The notes under the pieces: generated by a model | What the model was told of the DNA's origin: nothing | The model's database searches: none | The model's input: the letters and a program-made list of their open reading frames with translations, nothing else | Origin: DRGT01 sp022567895 | GTDB lineage: Archaea > Thermoproteota > Nitrososphaeria > Nitrososphaerales > Nitrosopumilaceae | Length of the DNA stretch: 15,899 nucleotides | Reading direction: 5' to 3' | Assembly (NCBI GenBank): GCA_022567895.1 | Contig: JADFGC010000025.1 | Location: 1 to 15,899, forward strand | Made by a program: the position numbers and the translations under genes | Shown: one piece after another, positions 6,636 to 12,950 of the stretch | How positions within the stretch are numbered: the stretch's first letter is position 1 | Layout of the letters: every line of letters begins with the position of its first letter

Positions 6636-6650
6636 GATTAAAAATAAATC
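6636..6650 (-). promoter_or_regulatory. TATA-like box of the small basic gene
   Basis: The minus strand reads GATTTATTTTTAATC, centred about 29 nt before ATG 6613. Confidence 0.4.
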
Positions 6651-6701
6651 CAAATCTCTAATTTTAAATCAAAATTTTCATCTGGCAGTAAACAGTTTTT
6701 A

Positions 6702-6710
6702 CTATAAATA
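6702..6710 (+). promoter_or_regulatory. TATA box with unusually short spacing
   Basis: CTATAAATA is the closest match to a canonical TATA box in this part of the window, but its centre lies only about 13 nt before ATG 6719. Expected initiation would fall near 6731, inside the annotated frame. GTG 6725 is the nearest in-frame alternative start. Confidence 0.35.
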
Positions 6711-6718
6711 CATCACAG

Positions 6719-7171
6719 ATGAATGTGAAGAGAAAATACAAAGAATATCTCAAACTTAACAGGAATGTTTTCATCGCTTTCGCTGCTGACATCATAGTTT
6801 CAGCAATAGTGGCACAGATTCTAGCAGATCAGCAGCATTATCTCAACACTACCTTTACTCTGATAGCTGACTATGCTACCTTTTTCTCAGTTCTTGGTTT
6901 TTTGTTGTATCGTGATAACAGAAAAAAATACAAGCTAGATTCCGGCGAAACGAATTGGTCTCTTCTAAAGACAGATATGGTGAAAATGATCTCTTCGTTA
7001 GGGATAGCAGAGGTAGTGTACACGGTTGTTAGGTGGTTATCTCAATACTATTTCCTAACAATAGAATATGAGCCTTACTTGGCTTCAATAGTGGGACAGA
7101 TTATTTCTATTGCAGTTTATACAGCTACTCTAAATATTTCCATCAAGATTTCAAAATTGTACAAGGATTAA
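6719..7171 (+). CDS. Conserved-looking integral membrane protein, about four helices
   Basis: A protein of 150 residues. A basic N-terminus (MNVKRKYKEYLKLNRN) is followed by hydrophobic segments at about 17-36, 46-64, 88-105 and 119-141, with a charged loop RDNRKKYKLDSGETNW between the second and third. The N-terminal charge suggests a cytoplasmic N-terminus. I recognise no family and no catalytic motif. The strong TATA box upstream is too close to this ATG for a normal leaderless start, so the true start could be GTG 6725. It stands alone between the small basic gene and tatA. Confidence 0.75.
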   Translation: MNVKRKYKEYLKLNRNVFIAFAADIIVSAIVAQILADQQHYLNTTFTLIADYATFFSVLGFLLYRDNRKKYKLDSGETNWSLLKTDMVKMISSLGIAEVVYTVVRWLSQYYFLTIEYEPYLASIVGQIISIAVYTATLNISIKISKLYKD

Positions 7172-7240
7172 AAATAGAAAATATTCCTAGTTTAATTTAC
7201 TTTTCAAGGACAATTTAGATACAAAACATACGTTGAAACC

Positions 7241-7250
7241 TTTAATTTTA
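7241..7250 (+). promoter_or_regulatory. TATA box of the tatA-like gene
   Basis: TTTAATTTTA is centred 26 nt before GTG 7271, supporting a leaderless GTG start. Confidence 0.5.
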
Positions 7251-7270
7251 GATCTGCTCCAAAATAATCC

Positions 7271-7612
7271 GTGTTAGATTACGCCCTTAATGTTGGTGGT
7301 AGTGAATGGATAATCATAATTTTTGTGGCACTGGTTTTGATTTTGGGAACAAACAAGCTACCAGAAGCAGCAAAAAAGATTGGCAAAGCAGTAAACGAAT
7401 ACAAGAAAGCAAAAAACGGCTTTGAAGAGCAAATCAAAGACTATACGAGTGAGAATTTGAAAGTTGATGGTCCTGTTGAGAATGAAAGACAGAAGCTAGA
7501 GATGATTGCAAAAAACTTGGGTGTTGAACCAAAAAACAAAACAGATGATGAACTTCGAAATTTAATTTCATCAAAAATAGGTAAACAAGAAGATACTACA
7601 TCAAAAAATTGA
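7271..7612 (+). CDS. tatA: Twin-arginine translocase subunit TatA/Hcf106 with SAP-like tail
   Basis: A protein of 113 residues starting at GTG 7271. The N-terminus has the TatA layout: a polar residue (E12) just before a short membrane helix (about 13-26), the hinge GTNKLPEAAKKIG (26-38), and an amphipathic helix VNEYKKAKNGFEEQIKDY (41-58). TatA subunits oligomerise with TatC to export folded proteins carrying an RR signal. TatB-like activity cannot be excluded. An unusual addition is a second helical module at 73-104, whose pattern (LEMIAKNLGV...KTDDELRNLISSKI) resembles the SAP/Rho-N helix-extended loop-helix fold. No tatC is present in the window. Downstream there is a 122-bp gap with phased repeats. 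Confidence 0.85.
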   Translation: MLDYALNVGGSEWIIIIFVALVLILGTNKLPEAAKKIGKAVNEYKKAKNGFEEQIKDYTSENLKVDGPVENERQKLEMIAKNLGVEPKNKTDDELRNLISSKIGKQEDTTSKN

Positions 7613-7641
7613 ATTTCCAAATGTGGTAATTAGCACTAGTT

Positions 7642-7700
7642 TACGAGTAAAAAATGTAACATAATGACATGACGAGTAACAAAACTAAATGACGGTTAAC
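7642..7700. repeat. Three phased ACGAGTAA-type repeats upstream of the 68-residue gene
   Basis: ACGAGTAAA at 7642-7650, ACGAGTAAC at 7672-7680 and ACGGTTAAC at 7692-7700 are spaced 30 and 20 bp apart. The last two extend to ATGACGAGTAAC and ATGACGGTTAAC. The first lies inside TTACGAGTAA, which has palindromic ends (TTAC..GTAA). They end just upstream of the TATA-like stretch at 7705-7715, which suggests a transcription-factor binding cluster. Confidence 0.45.
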
Positions 7701-7704
7701 CAAC

Positions 7705-7715
7705 TTTATTTATTA
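7705..7715 (+). promoter_or_regulatory. TATA box of the 68-residue gene
   Basis: TTTATTTATTA is centred 25 nt before ATG 7735. Confidence 0.5.
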
Positions 7716-7734
7716 AAAATAATTGTAAAACAAT

Positions 7735-7941
7735 ATGGAAGCACGGGCAGTATTGACAAAGTATGGGACAGCTTTACTTCCTTTATTCAGTGAGATAGAC
7801 TCTGTTATAAAAAATGCAGTAAAAGAGGACCGTAATGAGCTAAGTGAAGAAGAATTAGAATTTGTTCTAAAAGTTTCAGGTCGAATGGTTCACGAATTAA
7901 GGAAAGAGCTTGAAAAAGACTTTAAACAAGAAAACATTTAG
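7735..7941 (+). CDS. Small acidic helical protein of unknown function
   Basis: A protein of 68 residues starting MEARAVLTKYGTALLPLFSE and ending in a charged helix VHELRKELEKDFKQENI. It looks all-helical, probably two helices, and acidic in the middle (KEDRNELSEEELEF). No membrane segment, cysteine or family signature is visible. A well-placed TATA box and the phased repeats upstream suggest a real and regulated gene. Its TAG stop begins the left arm of the inverted repeat at 7939-7980. Confidence 0.7.
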   Translation: MEARAVLTKYGTALLPLFSEIDSVIKNAVKEDRNELSEEELEFVLKVSGRMVHELRKELEKDFKQENI

Positions 7942-7980
7942 ACAAAAATCATTTTTTTAAGTGATATACATTTTTGTCTA
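7939..7980. terminator. Perfect 11-bp inverted repeat between convergent genes
   Basis: TAGACAAAAAT (7939-7949) is perfectly inverted as ATTTTTGTCTA (7970-7980) with a 20-nt loop. The left arm starts with the stop codon of the 68-residue gene, and the right arm lies in the last codons of the methyltransferase gene (LDKN). Symmetric placement at a convergent junction, with T-runs on both strands (including T7 at 7952-7958), suggests a bidirectional terminator or RNA 3'-end stabiliser. Confidence 0.5.
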
Positions 7981-8719
7981 GTCGTTTTTTTGCAAAATTA
8001 TAATATTTTTTAACAATTTCATAGCCCAGGAATTTTCTTCCCATGTATTTGCTGATAACTGCAACTTGACCTGAACCCAAAAAGGGATCTAGTATAATGT
8101 CGCTTTTCTTACTAGAGTATTGAATAATTTTCTCAATTAATTCAGCAGGTAGTTTTGTTGGAGTTTTCTCATATCCAGTCCAATATTCTCTTTTAATATC
8201 CCAAACATCTTCTTTGTCTTTGTAGTGAAGACTTCGGCCCTCCTTTGTTTTTGATGTTTTTTTGAACCTTGAAAATGAGTAGAATTTTCTTTTCTTTGGA
8301 TTTTTGCAAACATAAAGACAGTGATAATGTGAGGTAACAAACTTCTTTTTTGTAACAACACCAAACTGATACTTCCAAATAATGTGATTTATGGTCACAA
8401 ATCCAACATCATCTAATGCCATTAGAATGTCCTTGAGATTATTCCATCCAGAAAAGACATACATGCTTCCAGAATCTTTTAAAATTCGGTAAGATTCTAA
8501 CATCCAGCTATATGTGAAATCATAATAATCTTCTGGCCTGATTTCATTGTAACCCTTGATTACTCTAGAGGCAGTTCTATTGTAATTAGCTTTTGAAGCT
8601 TTAAAATTAATTGCAAATGGAGGATCGGTGATGATTAGATCAATAATTTTTGGTGGGAGTTCAATCATCCCAAGAATACAATCGCTATTGTAAATTTTGT
8701 TAGTCTGATTTTTTTTCAA
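7949..8719 (-). CDS. Beta-class DNA methyltransferase (N6-adenine likely), no restriction partner
   Basis: A protein of 256 residues. The catalytic motif IV DPPF (32-35, in LIITDPPFAINF) comes first, and the SAM-binding motif I DPFLGSGQVAV (211-221) is near the C-terminus. This is the beta-class order of DNA N4-cytosine/N6-adenine methyltransferases. DPPF favours N6-adenine. Motif I has GSGQV where many relatives have GSGTT. A long basic stretch (about 140-188) between the motifs is the likely target-recognition region; the recognition site cannot be read. TTG 8719 is the start, with a TATA-like stretch (8744-8754, minus) about 30 nt upstream. No endonuclease gene is adjacent in the window, so it appears solitary: epigenetic, a restriction-modification remnant, or mobile in origin. 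Confidence 0.9.
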   Translation of the reverse strand: MKKNQTNKIYNSDCILGMIELPPKIIDLIITDPPFAINFKASKANYNRTASRVIKGYNEIRPEDYYDFTYSWMLESYRILKDSGSMYVFSGWNNLKDILMALDDVGFVTINHIIWKYQFGVVTKKKFVTSHYHCLYVCKNPKKRKFYSFSRFKKTSKTKEGRSLHYKDKEDVWDIKREYWTGYEKTPTKLPAELIEKIIQYSSKKSDIILDPFLGSGQVAVISKYMGRKFLGYEIVKKYYNFAKKRLDKNVYHLKK

Positions 8720-8743
8720 ATTTAGCTTTTCTAATATTTACTT

Positions 8744-8754
8744 GTTTAATAATG
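8744..8754 (-). promoter_or_regulatory. TATA-like box of the DNA methyltransferase gene
   Basis: The minus strand reads CATTATTAAAC, centred about 30 nt before TTG 8719. A second AT-rich stretch (GTAAATATTAG, ending near 8732) lies closer, at about 19 nt. Confidence 0.35.
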
Positions 8755-8785
8755 TCCTTCTCCTTTAGTGAGATTTTTTGTGTGG

Positions 8786-8986
8786 CTATCTGTGAGGGAT
8801 TTTACTTTTTACTTGGATTACCTGAGTCATTTCTTCTTTGAGGTGTTTTGCAAGCATCCTTTCATGCTCTTTTTTGTGCTTCCAATAAACATTCATTACT
8901 GCTTGTCTTGTCTTTGCTCTTTTAAGCGCTACTTGAAATTTCCTATGACTTGCAGTCACTGCTTTTGTGTAACCAGCTTCTGCCAT
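8786..8986 (-). CDS. Small basic helical protein of unknown function
   Basis: A protein of 66 residues starting MAEAGYTKAVTASHRKFQVA at ATG 8986. It is rich in Lys, Arg and His and predicted to be one or two long helices (KRAKTRQAVMNVYWKHKKEH), with no cysteines and no membrane segment. The composition suggests nucleic-acid binding, but I recognise no family. A TATA-like box at 9010-9017 (minus) lies 28 nt upstream, the expected leaderless spacing. This favours the minus-strand gene over the overlapping Phe/Cys-rich plus-strand frame. It lies on the same strand as the DNA methyltransferase and 66 bp upstream of it, but the methyltransferase has its own candidate promoter. Confidence 0.65.
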   Translation of the reverse strand: MAEAGYTKAVTASHRKFQVALKRAKTRQAVMNVYWKHKKEHERMLAKHLKEEMTQVIQVKSKIPHR

Positions 8987-9009
8987 GAATACTTCGATAC
9001 AAAAACAAT

Positions 9010-9017
9010 AGATAAAC
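9010..9017 (-). promoter_or_regulatory. TATA-like box of the 66-residue gene
   Basis: The minus strand reads GTTTATCT, about 28 nt before ATG 8986. Confidence 0.4.
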
Positions 9018-9087
9018 TTTGTTTGTTCAAGGGTGGAGCAGGGCTACAGCTGTCTGATCGCTTTAATCAAATCTGTTTGTATACTAA

Positions 9088-9098
9088 ACAATAAATTC
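9088..9098 (+). promoter_or_regulatory. TATA-like box of the helicase gene
   Basis: ACAATAAATTC is centred about 25 nt before ATG 9119. Confidence 0.45.
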
Positions 9099-9118
9099 AA
9101 AATCTTGTGTAGAAAAAT

Positions 9119-11629
9119 ATGAAATATCCCTGTCCAAAATGCAAATCTAATCTAGAGATTCAAAAGACGTTTAACAAAAAAATTGTAATTTCATGTAACA
9201 ATTGTGGTCTTCAAGATATTTTAGATCATGTAAAGAATCCAGATGAGGTATACCTAGAATTTCTAAATCGATTTGATGAGGGAAACCTTCCAGATGAAGA
9301 CCAGATGAAAGATGGTCTAAAACGAGAGGGAATCATTCGTCAGGAGGCAGAGATTGAAGCAATGATTGGAAAAAACAAGCCTGATTCTCTTACCAAAAAT
9401 GTGCTCTTTTCAAAAAAGGATTATGTTTCACACTATAAGATAATCAAAAAACCAAATCCAGTAATGGGTTCAAATGTTGAGGATGTAGGGCTTGGAAAAG
9501 AGATTTCATCTCATCTAAATGAAATTGGAATTACCAAGTTTTACAAGTTTCAAGAAGAGGCAATAAAGGAAATCTTCTATGGTAATAATGTCATTATTGA
9601 GGCACCAACTGCCTCGGGAAAAACTGAAGCATTTCTAATTCCAATAATTCAAAAAATAAAAAATGAAAATCTATCTGGAAAGGTTTCTGCTCTATTTGTA
9701 TATCCTACAAAATCACTAGCAAGAGATCAATATCCCAAAATCCTTGCATTTGCGGAAAAAATTGGAATTAGTGTTGCTGTGTTTGATGGAGATACAAAAC
9801 AGATAGAGAGGACTAAAGTTTTGGAAGAACCACCACACATTATTGTAACAAATTTTGATATTTTACACTATCACATGATGTATCAAACAAAATTTGCATC
9901 ATTGCTTAGCGGTGTAAGATTTTTAGTTACGGATGAGGCTCACGTATACTCTGGAATCTTTGGCTCTAATGTTCACTATATCATTAAACGATTAAAGAGA
10001 TTATCAGATAAAATTCAATTCGTTGCAGCTTCTGCAACACTTGATAATGCTATTGAATTTTGTGAGAAACTTTTCGGTGTTTCAATGAAATTGATTCAAG
10101 GTTCTGGAAACAAAAGTGAGATGGATTTTGTAATGTTGTTTCCATCATTAAGAACACAGCGTGCACTTATGGTTGATTTGATAAAAAAATTAACTGATAA
10201 AAATCACAAAACGATGGCGTTTAGTAATTCACATCTAAATTCTGAGCTTTTAGCTATGCAAGCAAAAAAACAAAATGTAAACATCAAGGTTCATCGCGCA
10301 GGTTTGATGGCAAATTACAGAAAATCAGTAGAGCGCGATTTCAAACAAGATTCGCTTTCTGCAATTTCCTGTACTCCAACCTTAGAGTTAGGCATAGATG
10401 TTGGAAATGTGGACGGGGTTATCTCTGCAACCATTCCTGTAAACAGATTGATTCAAAGAATAGGCCGGGCTGCAAGAAAAGGACAGCGGGGATATGCATT
10501 TTTGGCTCTAGGAAATGATCCAATTTCTCAATATTACAAAAACCATCCAGATGATTACTTTGATGACATAGAACGAATTTACATTGATCCAAAAAATCCG
10601 TTTGTTGAAGAGTTTCATGTAATTGCAATGGCGTGTGACAGACCAATCTCAAAGCATGAACTAAAAGAACATCATGATGTTATTGAACGGCATGTTAAAG
10701 ATGGTTTTCTAGTTTTACAAGAAAATCGCTACATTCCAAACCTAGACAAAGTCAAAGCAATGCTTGAGGAATATTCCATTCGTGGAATTGGAAAATCAAT
10801 TGATATTTTTCTTGATAAACGAAAGGTTGGCGATAGGATTCTTCCAATTGCTTTACAAGAATTACATAAAGATGCAATTTACTTTCTAGCGGGAACCAGA
10901 TACAAAGTAAAACAGTTTGATTATCCTGAAAAAAATTATGCCAAGTTGGAGCGAATTTCAAGAGACTATCCATACTATACCAAGGCACTAACAGAAGAAT
11001 GGCCAACAATTGAGACAATATATGAGAAAAGAAAGGTGTTTGGACTTGAAATTGCATTTTGTAAATTACATATTCAAAAATCTGTTTATGGATATGCAAA
11101 CATTGAGCTTGGCCAAGAAGTAACACAAGGAAAGAGAGTTTTGCTTGAAAAACCACTCGAATATGATTTTGTAACAAAAGGAATTGTGTTTCATGCTCCA
11201 AGACCACTTAATGAGATGAAAAAATCAGAAGATGAGGAATATGTTGAAGCTAGTGGTTATCATGCAACTGAACATGTTGTGATAGAAGGTAGTAACATGA
11301 TTACTGGAGGTGTATCACAAGACCTGGGAGGCATATCACTTGGAACATCTGGTTTGATTTTCATTTATGATAGTGCAATTGGTGGAAACGGTGCAAGTAA
11401 GGCACTTTATGATAGATTTGAGCGGGCTTTAGAACGCAGCATGTACATTGTAAAAGAGTGTCCCTGCAAAAACGAGGCAGGATGTCCAAGATGCACCTTT
11501 TCCTATAGATGTGGAAATAACAACGAGTATTTACACAAACATTCTTCTCTTGAAATATTTCAGAGAATAGTTGATGGGGAAGAAACTGTTATCGAAGACC
11601 CAGCCGAGGGAGATAGACCACTTGTTTAA
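9119..11629 (+). CDS. MrfA/YprA-type superfamily 2 helicase with N-terminal zinc ribbon
   Basis: A protein of 836 residues. An N-terminal zinc ribbon (C5, C8, C26, C29: CPKC...CNNC) is followed by a charged linker. The SF2 core starts with the Q-motif FYKFQEEAI (about 141-149), then Walker A APTASGKT (162-169), DEAH box (272-275) and SAT (305-307). The second RecA domain includes motif VI QRIGRAARKGQRG (near 446-458). A long C-terminal region ends in a DUF1998-type Cys cluster C781, C783, C789, C792, C798 (ECPCKNEAGCPRCTFSYRCG). The Bacillus relative MrfA unwinds DNA 3' to 5' and takes part in repair of mitomycin C damage; a repair role here is inferred from family. The zinc ribbon is not part of the bacterial core family and resembles Elf1. 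The 3' end overlaps the next gene by 8 bp. Confidence 0.92.
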   Translation: MKYPCPKCKSNLEIQKTFNKKIVISCNNCGLQDILDHVKNPDEVYLEFLNRFDEGNLPDEDQMKDGLKREGIIRQEAEIEAMIGKNKPDSLTKNVLFSKKDYVSHYKIIKKPNPVMGSNVEDVGLGKEISSHLNEIGITKFYKFQEEAIKEIFYGNNVIIEAPTASGKTEAFLIPIIQKIKNENLSGKVSALFVYPTKSLARDQYPKILAFAEKIGISVAVFDGDTKQIERTKVLEEPPHIIVTNFDILHYHMMYQTKFASLLSGVRFLVTDEAHVYSGIFGSNVHYIIKRLKRLSDKIQFVAASATLDNAIEFCEKLFGVSMKLIQGSGNKSEMDFVMLFPSLRTQRALMVDLIKKLTDKNHKTMAFSNSHLNSELLAMQAKKQNVNIKVHRAGLMANYRKSVERDFKQDSLSAISCTPTLELGIDVGNVDGVISATIPVNRLIQRIGRAARKGQRGYAFLALGNDPISQYYKNHPDDYFDDIERIYIDPKNPFVEEFHVIAMACDRPISKHELKEHHDVIERHVKDGFLVLQENRYIPNLDKVKAMLEEYSIRGIGKSIDIFLDKRKVGDRILPIALQELHKDAIYFLAGTRYKVKQFDYPEKNYAKLERISRDYPYYTKALTEEWPTIETIYEKRKVFGLEIAFCKLHIQKSVYGYANIELGQEVTQGKRVLLEKPLEYDFVTKGIVFHAPRPLNEMKKSEDEEYVEASGYHATEHVVIEGSNMITGGVSQDLGGISLGTSGLIFIYDSAIGGNGASKALYDRFERALERSMYIVKECPCKNEAGCPRCTFSYRCGNNNEYLHKHSSLEIFQRIVDGEETVIEDPAEGDRPLV

Positions 11630-12908
11630 GTTAATTTTGATTGCAATTGTGATTTTGAGTTATTCTGTAACTAGCGCTGCAGGCCAAAACTATCAAGTTG
11701 AAACAGTTGCAGAAAACTTAGAAGTTCCTTGGGCAATTGCGTTTGCACCTGATGGAAGAATCTTTGTTACAGAGAGAATAGGTCAGCTTCGAGTAATAGA
11801 AAATGGTGTTTTGAATCCTGAACCAATAAAGATTTTAAATGTTGGTGGAATTGAGGGTGGACTTTTAGGAATTGCGTTAGATCCTAATTTTGAAGAAAAT
11901 CATTACATCTATCTGTATTATACTTACAATGATTTTCTTAGTACATTTAACAAACTTTCACGTTTTACAGAATCTGACAACAAGCTTTCTGATGAAAGAG
12001 TTTTGTTAGATAAAATTCCTGGAGGTCCATTTCATGATGGCGGAAGAATAAAGTTTGGTCCTGATGGAAAGTTGTATGTAACAACTGGTGAAGCAGGAAA
12101 TAGGGCACTAGCGCAAGACCTTGATTCACTTGGTGGAAAAATTCTTCGAATAAATTCTGATGGGACAATACCTGATGACAATCCATTTGATTCACCGGTG
12201 TATTCTTTTGGGCATAGAAATCCACAAGGAATTGATTGGGATCCTGTTACTGGCAAGCTTGTATCTACTGAACATGGCCCATCAGGTGAAAGGGGATTTG
12301 CACATGATGAAGTAAACGTTATCGAAGCTGGAAAAAATTATGGATGGCCAGATATTGTTGGAGATGAAACAAAACCAGAACTAATTTCTCCATTGTTACA
12401 TACTGGAGATGAGACATGGGCACCATCTGGTGCAACATTTTACAATTCTGATAATATTCCAGAGTGGGAAAACATGTATTTTATAGCAACTCTTCGAGGA
12501 AATCATCTCCGAATGCTAGATTTGGATTTGGAAACAAATCAAGTTCTTTCAAGTGAAGCTTTGTTTTCAGAATATGGTCGACTACGAGATGCAAGTATGG
12601 GTCCTGACGGAAATCTCTACATTTTGACTAGCAATAGAGATGGACGAGGCTCGCCAGAACCAAATGATGATAGAATTTTACGGATTGTACCTGTGATAAT
12701 TCCACAAATCGCATATTTTCCTCCACCACTAAAACAAATCAATGAAGGGGTTTCTCCTGATCACGTTACATGTACAGAAGGATTAGAGCTTGTTTTGAAA
12801 AAATCAAATGGAATGCCAGCGTGTGTTAAACCAACAAGTGTTGAAAAACTTATTGCACGTGGTTGGGCAATCCATGTTTTACCAGATTATGATGCCAACT
12901 TGAAATAA
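11622..12908 (+). CDS. Secreted PQQ-type aldose/sorbosone dehydrogenase family protein
   Basis: A protein of 428 residues from TTG 11622. This start yields a clean signal peptide (MFKLILIAIVILSYSVTSAAGQ), while in-frame starts at 11571/11574 add a polar stretch read through the helicase gene. The body is a six-bladed beta-propeller of the soluble PQQ glucose dehydrogenase (GSDH/YliI) family. Visible residues include catalytic His H138 in PFHDGGRIKFGPDG, R199 in FGHRNPQGIDW, and EHGPSGERG plus DEVNV for cofactor and metal sites. Such enzymes oxidise aldoses outside the membrane with PQQ. No PQQ synthesis gene is visible, so the cofactor source or true activity is uncertain. A C-terminal module with C384 and C401 (CTEGLELVLKKSNGMPACVK, then KLIARGW) follows the propeller. 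Overlap with the helicase suggests one transcript. Confidence 0.87.
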   Translation: MFKLILIAIVILSYSVTSAAGQNYQVETVAENLEVPWAIAFAPDGRIFVTERIGQLRVIENGVLNPEPIKILNVGGIEGGLLGIALDPNFEENHYIYLYYTYNDFLSTFNKLSRFTESDNKLSDERVLLDKIPGGPFHDGGRIKFGPDGKLYVTTGEAGNRALAQDLDSLGGKILRINSDGTIPDDNPFDSPVYSFGHRNPQGIDWDPVTGKLVSTEHGPSGERGFAHDEVNVIEAGKNYGWPDIVGDETKPELISPLLHTGDETWAPSGATFYNSDNIPEWENMYFIATLRGNHLRMLDLDLETNQVLSSEALFSEYGRLRDASMGPDGNLYILTSNRDGRGSPEPNDDRILRIVPVIIPQIAYFPPPLKQINEGVSPDHVTCTEGLELVLKKSNGMPACVKPTSVEKLIARGWAIHVLPDYDANLK

Positions 12909-12919
12909 AATCCCAATTG

Positions 12920-12927
12920 AGTTATTA
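12920..12927 (+). promoter_or_regulatory. TATA-like box of the short-chain dehydrogenase gene
   Basis: AGTTATTA is centred about 26 nt before ATG 12951, in a gap of only 42 bp after the sugar dehydrogenase gene. It is weak, and read-through from upstream is also possible. Confidence 0.35.
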
Positions 12928-12950
12928 GTAGCAATAAAATCAGCAAATCC

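Noticed and set aside
7949..8986. Complete restriction-modification system
   Set aside because: Only a methyltransferase is visible. The neighbouring 66-residue protein is far too small and has no PD-(D/E)xK or HNH motif.
9075..9089. Near-palindrome GTTTGTATACTAAAC upstream of the helicase
   Set aside because: The arms match over only 4 bp around an off-centre GTATAC. In AT-rich DNA this is expected by chance.
8768..9094. A 108-codon plus-strand frame rich in Phe and Cys
   Set aside because: It lies antisense to the 66-residue basic gene, which has a sensible composition and a well-placed TATA box. The plus frame has a composition typical of the reverse of a Lys/Glu-rich gene.
8986..9118. 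Possible non-coding RNA in the locally GC-richer gap (about 9030-9060)
   Set aside because: No C/D or H/ACA box arrangement, stable hairpin or terminator could be made out. The gap is explained by two divergent promoters.
10752..11207. A 151-codon minus-strand frame inside the helicase
   Set aside because: It is antisense to conserved helicase sequence, Leu/Gln/Phe-rich, and shows no motif or promoter. It is a coding shadow.
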